From contig CAJMLY010000007.1 in assembly GCA_905214425.1 (NCBI GenBank), positions 1 through 64,000 of the forward strand: DNA of 64,000 bases, in the 5' to 3' direction. The notes beneath the pieces were generated by a model that made no database searches, was not told the origin of the DNA, and saw only the letters and a list, made by a program, of their open reading frames with translations. Position 1 is the stretch's first letter. Every line of letters begins with the position of its first letter. The stretch is from an uncultured bacterium (GTDB lineage: Bacteria > Actinomycetota > Coriobacteriia > Coriobacteriales > Coriobacteriaceae). Positions 1-9,500 of the stretch are shown here, one piece after another. Both the position numbers and the translations under genes were made by a program.

Positions 1-20
1 GTGATGATGGTGTTGAACAT
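1..20 (-). CDS. ABC-2 permease, 5' end only (partial)
   Basis: Only the first six codons lie in the window (Met-Phe-Asn-Thr-Ile-Ile). An ATG on the minus strand at 20-18 follows the stop of the ABC ATPase by nine bases and has a G-rich stretch just upstream. In this family the gene after a DrrA-like ATPase is normally its membrane permease, so that role is inferred from position only; no domain can be seen. Confidence 0.4.
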
Positions 21-29
21 GGCCGCCCC

Positions 30-968
30 CTAGTCGCGCAGCTCGCGGCCGGTGATCTCGAGGAACACGTCGTTGAGGGTCGGCGGCTCACTCCACACGC
101 GGCCGAGCGCCACGTCGGCGGCGCGCAGCGTGTCGAGGATGTCGACCAAATTGTGCGGGCTCGCTTCGCAGGTGCAGATGAGCTCGCCGCCGGAAAGCTC
201 AACCGAAAGCACGTGCTCGAGGGCGCGCAGCCGCTCGACCGTGGCGGTCTCGACGGCGCCGACCTCGACAGTCACGCGCTCGCCCATTTGAATCATGCGT
301 TTGAGCTCGTCATTGGTGCCCTGCGCCAGCACACGTCCGCCGTCCATGATCATGATGCGGCTGCAAATCTGCTCGACTTCCTCCATGTAATGGCTGGTAT
401 ACACCACCGTGGCGCCCTCGTCGCGCAAGCGGCAGATGCCCTCCAGGATGGCGTTGCGACTCTGCGGGTCGACTGCCACCGTGGGCTCGTCAAAGAAGAT
501 GAGCTCGGGCTTGTGCGCAATGCCGCAGGCGATGTTGAGGCGACGCGCCAGGCCGCCCGAAAGCTTGCCGGGGCGAAACTTGGTAAAGTCGTCCAGACCG
601 ACAAAGTCGATCGCCTCGTCGACCAGCGCGCGGCGGCGCTTGCGGTCGCTAACGTAGAGGCTGCAGAAATAGTCGATGTTCTCGCGCACCGTGAGCTCGT
701 CGAATACCGCCACCTGCTGCGGCACCACGCCGATGCGGCGCTTGAGGTCGTAGCGGGCGGGCGTCATGGGCTCGCCGAACAGCTCGATGGTGCCTTTGTC
801 GTAGGCAAGCAGCTGCAAAATACAGTTGATGGACGTGGTCTTGCCCGAGCCGTTGGGGCCCAGCAGGCCAAAGATCTCGCCGGGGGCGATGCTCAGGTTA
901 AAGTGGTCGAGCGCAATAAGGTCGTCATAGCGCTTGACGAGGTTTTCGACGTGGACGATGTCTGTCAT
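30..968 (-). CDS. ABC transporter ATP-binding protein (DrrA/NatA type)
   Basis: A 312-residue ATPase of an ABC-2 type exporter. The Walker A motif GPNGSGKTT, the signature LSGG and the Walker B LIFFDEPT with following DPQSRN are all intact, and a C-terminal extension of about 90 residues follows the nucleotide-binding domain as in DrrA/CcmA-like proteins. The ATG at 968 is chosen because a GAAGG ribosome site precedes it and the conserved domain starts a few residues later; a longer in-frame start at 1034 has no such support. A permease appears to start nine bases after its stop. The divergent two-component system at 1166 may control it, as is common for such exporters. The cargo cannot be told from sequence. 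Confidence 0.9.
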   Translation of the reverse strand: MTDIVHVENLVKRYDDLIALDHFNLSIAPGEIFGLLGPNGSGKTTSINCILQLLAYDKGTIELFGEPMTPARYDLKRRIGVVPQQVAVFDELTVRENIDYFCSLYVSDRKRRRALVDEAIDFVGLDDFTKFRPGKLSGGLARRLNIACGIAHKPELIFFDEPTVAVDPQSRNAILEGICRLRDEGATVVYTSHYMEEVEQICSRIMIMDGGRVLAQGTNDELKRMIQMGERVTVEVGAVETATVERLRALEHVLSVELSGGELICTCEASPHNLVDILDTLRAADVALGRVWSEPPTLNDVFLEITGRELRD

Positions 969-1153
969 GAGGCGGCCCTTCCGTTGATTGCGGCCCGGTA
1001 CGATTGCATCATCGCAGGAGCCGCCGGCGCGCACCAGTGAGCTTTGTCACGAGTGCGGGGCTTGGTCGTGCGGCCTACCGACGCCCCCGATTTGCCGCGC
1101 GGGAGGAATGTCACGGTTGCGCAGGCGGCTCCTCCACCACGCGCGGCTTCGCG

Positions 1154-1159
1154 TACAAT
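1154..1159 (+). promoter_or_regulatory. Candidate -10 box of the sensor kinase gene
   Basis: TACAAT lies only six bases before the ATG at 1166 and there is no Shine-Dalgarno sequence between them. This arrangement fits a leaderless transcript. No good -35 box is seen at the expected distance (1131-1136 reads cctcca), so the call is tentative. Confidence 0.35.
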
Positions 1160-1165
1160 ACCCGT

Positions 1166-2311
1166 ATGAACAGGCTTTTCGACAAATCGATCGTTCTGGC
1201 GTGCTGCATCGCGGCCGCCACGGGTCTTGCTGTGGACGCTCGCCTGGTCGCGGCGTTTTGCCTTGGCGTTATTGCCGCCTCACTGACCGAGCTCACACAG
1301 AAGGAACGCACGCGCCGCATAAGCGAGGCCGCGAGCTGCGCTTACATCATCGTGGCTGTCTTCGTGCCGCCGTTTGTGCCGTTTGCGCCCCTCGCCCTCT
1401 ATGACATTGCGCGGCGGGTGCGCCGTGAGCACGCCTGGGTCGCGCTGGGCATTGGCTCCGCTTTTGCCTTTGCGCTCGTCGCGGACCTTCGCACCGACGC
1501 GCTCACTGCCCGAACGCTTCTGCTGACCGCGATCCTTTCGGTTGCCGCCACCTTGCTATCGCTACGTACCGCCCAGTTGGAGCGCGAGCAGCAGCGCATG
1601 CGCCGCACCCGCGACGAGCTGCAGGAACGAGCCCTCGTGCTCGAAGCGCGCAACCGCGATCTTGCCGACCGCCAGGACTACGAAGTCGAGCTCGCGACAC
1701 TCGCCGAGCGAGCCCGTATCGCACGCGAGATTCACGATAACGTCGGCCACCAGCTCACGCGCGCCTCGCTGCAGACCGAGGCCCTGCGCATCGTGCACGC
1801 CGACGATCCCAGGGTTGCCGCCGATTTCGCCGACGTCAAACGCACGGTTGACGAGGCGCTCCAGCTTGTGCGCACCAGCGTCCACGCGCTCAACGACAAC
1901 GCCGTCGACCTTTCCGTGCAGCTCGAACGCATTGTTGAAGGCGCGCGCTCGGACGGCGGCCCGCAGATTGAGCTTGAAGTTTTGGCCGAGCATGCGCCCG
2001 CAAATGTCGCCAACTGCTTTGCAGCGGTCCTGCGCGAGGCGCTCTCCAATACCATGCGCCACGCTTGCGCCCAGACCGTCACCGTACGATGCATGGAACA
2101 TCCGTCGTTTTACCAGCTTGTCGTTACCGACGATGGCGCGGGCGGGGTCCAAGCAAGCGGCCGCGGCGCTGCGGAGGGCATGGGGCTCGCCTCCATGCGC
2201 GAGCGCATCGAGGCGCTTGGCGGCACCTTCACCGCCGGCCCGCGTGCCAGCGCCGGCGGCTGGCGCGTGTTTGCCACCGTTCCCAAACAGCAAGGAAATG
2301 AGGACCGATGA
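1166..2311 (+). CDS. NarL-type sensor histidine kinase
   Basis: A 381-residue membrane histidine kinase. The first 135 residues hold about five hydrophobic segments without a recognisable sensor domain, so it probably senses within or near the membrane. A charged coiled-coil linker (about 136-180) leads to a HisKA_3 dimerisation domain with the phospho-acceptor His190 in REIHDNVGHQL. The ATPase domain shows the N box REALSNTMRHA, DDGAGG and GMGLASMRERIEALGG. The start at 1166 is chosen because the membrane domain begins there; no ribosome site is visible, consistent with leaderless expression. Its stop overlaps the response regulator start (ATGA), so the two are cotranslated. The divergent ABC ATPase is a plausible target. 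Confidence 0.9.
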   Translation: MNRLFDKSIVLACCIAAATGLAVDARLVAAFCLGVIAASLTELTQKERTRRISEAASCAYIIVAVFVPPFVPFAPLALYDIARRVRREHAWVALGIGSAFAFALVADLRTDALTARTLLLTAILSVAATLLSLRTAQLEREQQRMRRTRDELQERALVLEARNRDLADRQDYEVELATLAERARIAREIHDNVGHQLTRASLQTEALRIVHADDPRVAADFADVKRTVDEALQLVRTSVHALNDNAVDLSVQLERIVEGARSDGGPQIELEVLAEHAPANVANCFAAVLREALSNTMRHACAQTVTVRCMEHPSFYQLVVTDDGAGGVQASGRGAAEGMGLASMRERIEALGGTFTAGPRASAGGWRVFATVPKQQGNEDR

Positions 2312-2937
2312 GGCTCATCGTTGTCGACGACGACCGCTTAGTGGTCGATTCGCTCAAGATTATCCTGGGCGCCCAGCCGCAGATCAAAGTGGTGGGCACC
2401 GGCGCCAATGGCGACGAGGCGGTCGCGCTCTACAGCGAGCACGCGCCCGACATCGCGCTGCTCGACATTCAGATGCCGGGACGCGACGGCCTTTCGGCGG
2501 CACGCGAAATCCTTGAGCGCGACCCCACGGCGCGCGTGGTATTTCTGACGACATTCTCGGATGACGAGTACATTGTGTCGGCGCTTAAACTGGGCGCCCG
2601 CGGCTACCTGATCAAGACCGATGTCGCCGCCATTCCGCCGGCGTTGGCACAGGTCATGGATGGCAAACGCGTGCTCGAGGGCAAGGCGATCGAGGATGTC
2701 GACTTTGATGGAGCGAACGCTGAAGCCGGTGCGACCCACCGGCCCGCAGCCTTTGCCGGCCTGACCGACCGCGAGTTCGAAGTCGCCGAGCTCATCGCCC
2801 ACGGCCTCGACAACAAGGAGATCGCTGCCACCGCCTATATGGGCGAAGGCACCGTGCGCAACCACATCAGCTCAATCCTAGCCAAAATGGGGCTACGCAA
2901 CCGCACCCAAATCGCCATCGCCTATCTGCGAGGCTAG
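2308..2937 (+). CDS. NarL/FixJ-family response regulator
   Basis: A 209-residue DNA-binding response regulator paired with the kinase just upstream. The receiver domain has the acidic pair DDD at 7-9, the phospho-acceptor Asp53 in LLDIQMPG, and a conserved Lys near KTD. A short linker leads to a LuxR-type helix-turn-helix (GLTDREFEVAELI ... NKEIA ... GTVRNHISSILAKMGLRNR). It overlaps the kinase by four bases. The nearest likely target is the divergent ABC exporter at 968. All key residues are present. Confidence 0.93.
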   Translation: MRLIVVDDDRLVVDSLKIILGAQPQIKVVGTGANGDEAVALYSEHAPDIALLDIQMPGRDGLSAAREILERDPTARVVFLTTFSDDEYIVSALKLGARGYLIKTDVAAIPPALAQVMDGKRVLEGKAIEDVDFDGANAEAGATHRPAAFAGLTDREFEVAELIAHGLDNKEIAATAYMGEGTVRNHISSILAKMGLRNRTQIAIAYLRG

Positions 2938-2968
2938 CCGCTGGCTGCCGCCAATTTGATGCCATTTC

Positions 2969-3120
2969 AAAACTATGCCGGTTTACTACGATGAACCGCA
3001 TATCTCCGACCACGGCAAATTGCGCACTTACAAAACCGCAGGTAGAACACTTGCGATATTTGCAAAAATGCGGGTGTGGTCAGGAATCTCGGATTCATCG
3101 TAGTAAACCGGCATAGTTTT
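2969..3120. repeat. Variable-arm palindromic element, copy P1
   Basis: The outer 27 bases at 2969-2995 are a perfect inverted copy of 3094-3120. The interior carries the core AAAACCGCAGGTAGA, shared with copies P2 (3213-3373) and P3 (11191-11342). The outer ends AAAACTATGCCGG and CCGGCATAGTTTTGTTCG are shared with P3, whereas the inner part of the arm differs but stays complementary. Short reading frames across it are artefacts of the palindrome. Together with P2 and the adhesin terminators it fills the gene-free stretch 2938-3513. Confidence 0.8.
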
Positions 3121-3164
3121 GTTCGGGCGGCCCTGCACGAGTGCCTCCGCCAGCCTCGCGGGAC

Positions 3165-3205
3165 CAAAATGGTCCGTTTTCCTTCGCCCCCAAGGGATCA
3201 GCAGG
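3165..3205 (+). repeat. Direct repeat flanking the adhesin gene, left copy
   Basis: This block matches 11126-11166 in the same orientation, including the shared run TCCGTTTTCCT and the following GATCA. Each copy is followed within about 25 bases by a palindromic element (P2, P3), so the adhesin gene sits between two composite direct repeats about 7.9 kb apart. Confidence 0.65.
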
Positions 3206-3212
3206 AACCGCT

Positions 3213-3373
3213 CGCCACGAAACTGGCCCATCTACTACGTTTGACCCGATACCCCCGACCACAACCGCGTTTTATGAAAAACCGCAGGCGTTCTACCTGC
3301 GGTTTTGTTTTCGCGTTTTTAGCATGGTTGGGGGTAAGGGACTAAACGTAGTAGATGGGCCGGTTTCGTGGCG
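3213..3373. repeat. Variable-arm palindromic element, copy P2
   Basis: The arms 3213-3242 and 3344-3373 are 30-base inverted repeats with a single mismatch. Inside, AAAACCGCAGG and CCTGCGGTTTT (about 3278-3306) form a second hairpin containing the core shared with P1 and P3. The arm sequence (CATCTACTACGTTT part) is unlike those of P1 and P3. Confidence 0.8.
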
Positions 3374-3393
3374 AACCCTTCTCGCCTACGCAC

Positions 3394-3434
3394 AAAAGCG
3401 CCGCCACGGAGGAGGGAGATACCTCCGTGGCGGC
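3394..3434 (-). terminator. Rho-independent terminator of the adhesin gene
   Basis: GCCGCCACGGAGG (3400-3412) pairs perfectly with CCTCCGTGGCGGC (3422-3434). On the minus strand the hairpin is followed by TTTTGTG. A second hairpin, GCCCGGGG with CCCCGGGC at 3477-3500, lies between it and the stop codon. Confidence 0.8.
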
Positions 3435-3513
3435 TGGGGGTGGGGGTGGGGGCTATGTTCTGGCTCCCCGCCGGCCGCCCGGGGCCTTTTGACCCCGGGC
3501 GCCACCAGCATGC

Positions 3514-6500
3514 CTAGCGCTTACGGATACCCCAGACCAGGGCTCCGACGCCGGCCATGGCGATGACAAATGCCATAAGCAGAGCGGTAGCCTGCTGGTC
3601 GCCTGTGGTGGGCAGGAAACCCTTGACCGTCTTGACGATGTTCGTCACGGTCTTGGGCGTGCCGGGATCGGGCGTCGGCACGGGCGTCTCGGGCTTTTTG
3701 TACGTGTTGTTGAACACGATACCCTCAACGCTCTTGTCGCCCTTGGTAAAGGCGACGTTCGCCTTGAGGTTGCCCTCGCCGTCATCGACCACGTTGACGG
3801 TCACGGTAAAGACGGACTTGTCGTAGGTCATACCGACCTCGTTGCCCTTGACCTCGCTGATGGTGTAGGCGTGCGTACCGGGCTCGTCGTACTCGAACTT
3901 GTCGAAGTTGATCTTGCCGTCGGCATCGTTGGTAACCGTAGACTCGATGCCCTCGCCAACGAGCTTAAAGCTAAACTCGTCCTTCTTGAGTTCGCGTCCC
4001 TCGAGCACCTTGATAGCGCCGATGGAAACCTGCGTAGGCATGGCGTGATACTTGTTGGTAAAGCCAGCCGACTCGGTGGTTCCCTCGAGCTTGTGCGTCG
4101 CGGTCAGCGTGCCGTCGCCGTTGTCGGAGACGGTGGTCACGACGGTGTAGGTCGTGCCGTCATAGGTGACGCCCTTGTACAGGCCGAGCGCGTTGGGGCA
4201 AGCCTCGCGCAGCGTGTACGTGTGCGTGCCGGGTGCCTCGTAGCGAATCGGGCTCAGCGTCACGGTGCCGTTAGCGTCGTTGGTGCCGTTAGCGACAACC
4301 ACGTCGTCCTCGAGCAGCTCAAACGTGAACTCGCACGCTGCAAGGTCGCGTCCAGTCAGGCGCTTGACTGTCTTGACCTGATCGGTCACGGACGAATCGG
4401 TAGGTGCCACGCCGTAGGTGTTGGTAAACGTGAAGGCAGCACCGTCGTCGCCTTCGCGCTTGACGCTCAGATGTCCGGCGCCGTCGTCAGACACGGTGTA
4501 GGAAACCTTGCGCGTGGCGTTGGTGTCATTGGTCACGCCAGGGGCACTACCGGACTCGGTCACCGTGTAAGTAAAGGTGTGCGAGCGCGGAGCGGTGGGG
4601 GCTGCGGGCTCGGGCTCGTCGCTGGGCTCGTCGGCGTTGGCATCGGTGTCGGCCTCTTCAGCCTCTGCCTCGTCGGCCTCTGCCTCGTCGGCCTCTGCCT
4701 CGTCGGCCTCTGCCTCGTCGGCGTTGGCCTCGGCATCGCTCGATGCGTCGTCAGAAGCATCGTCCGTCACGCCCAGAGCGCGGTTGAGGTCCTCGAGCGT
4801 AAAGTGGATCTTGCCAAAGTCCACGTTGCCAGCCGCGTCGTTGGCTGCGGTCGTGCGCTCGGGCATCGGGGCACCAGACTCGTCGGCGGTCACGGTAAAG
4901 GTGAACTTGCCCGTGATGTCAGCCGGGGTCAGGCCCTCGGCAGCTTGGAGCTTCTTAATGCCGGTGAGCGCGGCATCGACGGCTTCGGCGCCGTAGACGT
5001 TCTCGAACAAGGGCTCGACGCCGCCGTAGTCGACCGTTGCCGTCAGGGTACCGTCACCGTTGTCGACGACGATAACCTTAAAGCCAAAGCTCCACGTTGT
5101 AGCGGAAACGCCATTCGGCAGCCCGAATAAATCTTCGTAGGCCGTGTAGTTAATGGTCCAGGCAAGCTTACCGTCCTTATCGGTACGATAAGCAAGCCCA
5201 GCAGCCTCAAGATTAGCAAGCATCTTAGTGTCGTAGTGCAGCGTATCAAAGCTCACGTGCCCGCCGATATTGGGCTTGAGGTTTTCGTATGCCACAAGCT
5301 CACCCTGATAGGCGATGCCGAACCAGAACTCGCCGTCGGCCATCGGGCGGCCGGTCAGAGTCTTGGTGGCAACGACCTGAGCGGCGGTGCCGCCAGGCGT
5401 GTTGGTCGTAGCGCTGTAACTGTTGTGGAACGGGACCAGGGCACTCTCGACCTTGTTCTCACCGCTCTTGTGGACCGTCGTATGCGTACCCTCGGGACCG
5501 CCGGAAACGGTCGTGGTAGCGGTAAGCGTACCGGCGCCGTCATCGGCGATAACGATCATCACCGTGCGCTCGGCGTTGTCGTAGGTGTAACCGGGCTTGC
5601 CGTCGTTCTTCTCGGCCACGGTATATTTGAAGGTCTTGCCGGCGTCAGCCTGCGTAAACTTGACCTCATGGCCCGCCAGAATATCAATCAGACCGACCGT
5701 CGCCTCTGCCGTTGCAGGGGACTGGAAGTTGTTGGCGCCGGGCAGCAGGCCGAGCGCATTGGCCGAAGCCTCGTCGGCGGGCTTCACGGTAAAGGTGAAC
5801 TGGCCCTCGGTCATGGGACGTCCGGAGAGGCTCTTGCTGAGCTTGAGGCCGCCGGCCGCGGCGTAATCGAGCTCAGTGCGGTACGTGTTGGTAAAACGTC
5901 CGCTTTCCTTCTTGGTGACGTTGGCGGTCAGGACGCCCTCGCCGTTCTCGGTCACGGTCACTTCGGCGGTCGCGACATGTCCGTCATACGTCATGCCTGC
6001 CGCATTGCCCGCGTTCTCGCGGATCTCGTACTTGTAGGTTCCGGCAGCCGTGTAGCGGATCTTGCCGAAGTTGATGGCGGCGATGCCGTCCTTCGCGTCC
6101 TTCTTGCTCACGGTCATGGTTGCGGGGTCGGGCAGCGGGGTGCCCTCGGCGGCGGTAATGGTAAAGCTGAACTCGTCGGAGTCCGTCCAAGCGCGACCAT
6201 CGACAGCCTTGCTCAGGCCAAAGTCGAGGTCTGCATCGGTCGGGGTCACGCTGTAGGTGTTCTTGAAGATCGCAGCCGTGAGGTCCTTCAGGACATGCTC
6301 GGCCTTGAGGGTGCCGTCGCCGTTGTCCGTTATGGTGGTCTCGATGGTGTACTTGGCGTCACTGTAGGTGATGCCCTTGCTGGTGGTTCCGCCCTTGACC
6401 TCGCGCAGCGTGTAGGTGTGCTTGCCGGCCTCGGTGTACTTCACGGCGTTCATCGTGATCTTGCCGTCGGCGTCGTTGATGCCGGTGGCGACGACCTTGT

Positions 6501-9500
6501 CGCCCTCGACGAGCTCGAAGGAGAACTCACCGTCCTTGAGGTCGCGGCCGTCCAGGACCTTGGTCGCGGTGATTTGGTCGCTGACGCTGAACTCGTCAGG
6601 ATTCGGCTTGTAGCCGTTGTTGAACTTCACCTCGTCGGCGCCCTTCAGCTCATGCTTTACCACGAGCTCGCCCTTACCGTTGTCGGTGACGGTCGTCTCG
6701 ATGGTGTAGGTCTTGCCGTCGTAAGTGATGCCGTTGTTGGCGTCGCCCGGGACCTCGCGCAGCGTGTAGGTATGCTTGCCGGCAGCGGTGTACTCGATGG
6801 GGCTCATCTTGATCTTGCCGCGGGCGTCGTTCTTGCCGGTGGCGACAACATCGTTGCCCTCGACGAGCTCGAAGGAGAACTCGCCTTCCTTGAGATCGCG
6901 CCCGGTCAGGACCTTGGTCGCCGTGACCTGATCAGTAACACTGAAGCTCTTGGGAGTTACGGTGTAGGCGTTCTCGAAGGTCGCCTTCTTAGCGTTCTGC
7001 AGCTTGTGCTCCACGCTGAGGGTGCCATCGCCGTTGTCCTGGACGGTGGTCACAATAGTGTACTCAGCGGTGCTGTAAGTAATGCCGTTTTCGGTGGTGC
7101 CGGCCTTGGTCTCGCGCAGCATGTAGGTGTGCTCGCCAGTCGCGGTGTAGGTGACGGGATCCATCACGATCTTGCCGTCGGCATTGTTGGTGCCGGTGGA
7201 GACTACGTTATTGCCCTCAACGAGCTCGAAACGGAACTCGCCAGCCTTGAGGTCGCGCCCGTCCAGGACCTTGTCCGCGGTGATCTGCTCGGTGACGCTG
7301 GAGCTCTTGGGGGTCACGTTGTAGGAGTTCTTGAACTCGGCAGCCTTGACGTCCTTCAGAACATGCGTGGCGCTGAGCGTACCGTCGCCGTTGTCCGTGA
7401 TGGTGGTCTCGATGGTGAACTTGGCATCGCTGTAGGTGATACCGCCGGCGTTGCCCTTGACCTCGCGCAGCGTATAGGTGTGCGTTCCGGCCTTGGTGTA
7501 CTCGATGGTGCTCATCGTGATCTTGCCATCGGCGGCGTTCTTGCCGGTGGCGACGACCTTGGCGTCCTTGCCCTCGCCCTCGACGAGCTCGAAGGAGAAC
7601 TCGCCCTCAGCCATGTCGCGGCCGGTCAGGACCTTGGTCGCGGTAATCTGGTCGGTGACGCGCGTCTCAACAGGCGCCACGCTATAGGTATTGGTGAACG
7701 TAAAGGCTGCGTTGCCATCCGGGTTGCGGGACACGCTCAGTTTGCCCTTGCTGTCATCGGTCACGGTGAAGGAAACCTCGCGCGACAGCTTGGCGTCGTT
7801 GGTCACGCCAGCGACCTCGCCGGACTCGGTCACGGTGTAGGTAAAGGTATGTTCGCGCTTCTCGGGCTTCTCGCCCAGGGCCTTGTTAAGGTCGTCGAGC
7901 GTAAAGGTAATCTTGCCAAAGTCGACCTTGCCCTTGGCATCATTGGTCACGCTCGCGTTCGCGGGCATGGGTGCGCCCTCTTCACCGGTCACGGTAAAGG
8001 TGAACTTGCCGGTAATGTCAGCCGGGGTCAGGCCATCAGGAACCTGCAGATTCTTCTTGCCAACAAGCGATGCCTCGGCAGGCGCGGCAGTGTAGGCGTT
8101 CACGAACTCGTTGCCGGCGTCGCCGTAGTCAGCCGTCGCCGTCAGGGTACCATCGCCGTTGTCGACAACGGTTACATATGCGTCAATTGCCGACACGGCA
8201 GCGCTCACGCCCGCAGGCAGCTTGCCGGTCTGCTCGGCAGCAGTGTAGCGAATGGTCCACGTGGGCTTGTCTGAGCTATCGTCAAACGACGCCTTCTCTT
8301 CCTCGACCAGCTTGGCAAGCGACTCGGTCGTATACGTCAGCGGACCGAACTCAACCTTGCCGCCCTTGTTGGTTGCATCCAGCAGAACCTCGTCGTGCCC
8401 CGCATAGCTCAGCGCAAACTTAAATTCGTCATCGGCCATCGGGCGCCCCGTGAGCTTCTTGGTTGCCTCAAGAGTCAGCGGGGTTTCCGTCTTGGCGCTA
8501 TAGGTGTTCGTGAACTTAGTCTCACCCGAGGTCTTTTCAACGTCGGCCTTAAGCTCGCCCTTGGCGTTAACCGTCACAGTCACCTTGAACGTGGCAACGT
8601 TCTTGCTGTAGGTAATGCCACCGGCGTCGCCCTTGACCTCGCGGACCTCATAGGTGTACTCGCCCGGCTCGGCATAAGTAATCTTGCCAAAGTTAATGGC
8701 TGCCTTGCCCTTGTCGAGATCGGCATTGGTCACAGTTACGGTCGCGGATGCGGGCATCGGGGCGTCATTCTCGGACGTCGCGGAGAGCTCAAACTTAAAC
8801 TCGTCCGTATCCGTCCAGCCGCGGCCCTCGAGCACCTTGGTCAGGCCAAAGCCGGCCTTGGTATCCACCGTTGTCGGCGTCATGTCGTACTTATAGCTAA
8901 TCTTGCCGTTGTTGCCCAGATGGACGTCAACCTCTGTGGCGTTCGCCTTTGCAGACATGTTGTTCCACTTGGGGTTGAGCACGTCGATCACGGTGCCGGT
9001 GAGGTTACCGCCCACGCTCTCCTTGGTTGTGTGGAGCTCATCAATAAAGGCCAGGCGTGCGGTTCCCTTGCTAAACGACAGGTTTCCACTCGCGTCGCGC
9101 ACGACGGCGCCCTCAAAGTTCGCAGCGTGTTCACCGGCAAACTCAATAACAGCAGTACGGGATTCGGCCTTTCCGTCTGCGCCCAGCGCCTCAAACTCAT
9201 CCTTGTAGTAATACTTGCTGCCGACAGCCAGCGAACCCGTTGCGGGCGTCGTGCAGTTCTTATCCGTGTAAATGGGAGTCTGCTTCTGGAAATAGTAATA
9301 GCGGTTGGTGTCGGCAGGCTCAAAGTTCGCGATCGTGTCGCCCAGCGCGCCAGCGTTCCACTTGTTCGCGTAGAAGTTAACGGTCTTGGAACCGTTCTCC
9401 GCGGTGGTCGTATTGCTCTTGATGTAGTCCTCGAGCCCCTTTACGTTCTTGGGCGTAAACAGGTTATCGAGCGCTTCTTTCTTAACGCTTGAGGTGTAGT

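Noticed and set aside
2973..3345. Small proteins in the 2970-3350 region
   Set aside because: All are produced by palindromes P1 and P2 and have no ribosome sites or conserved domains.
5236..8274. A 1012-codon open frame on the + strand, opposite the adhesin gene
   Set aside because: It is antisense to GC-rich repetitive coding DNA, its protein is repetitive without any known fold, and it lacks a ribosome site. It is a mirror of the real repeat gene.
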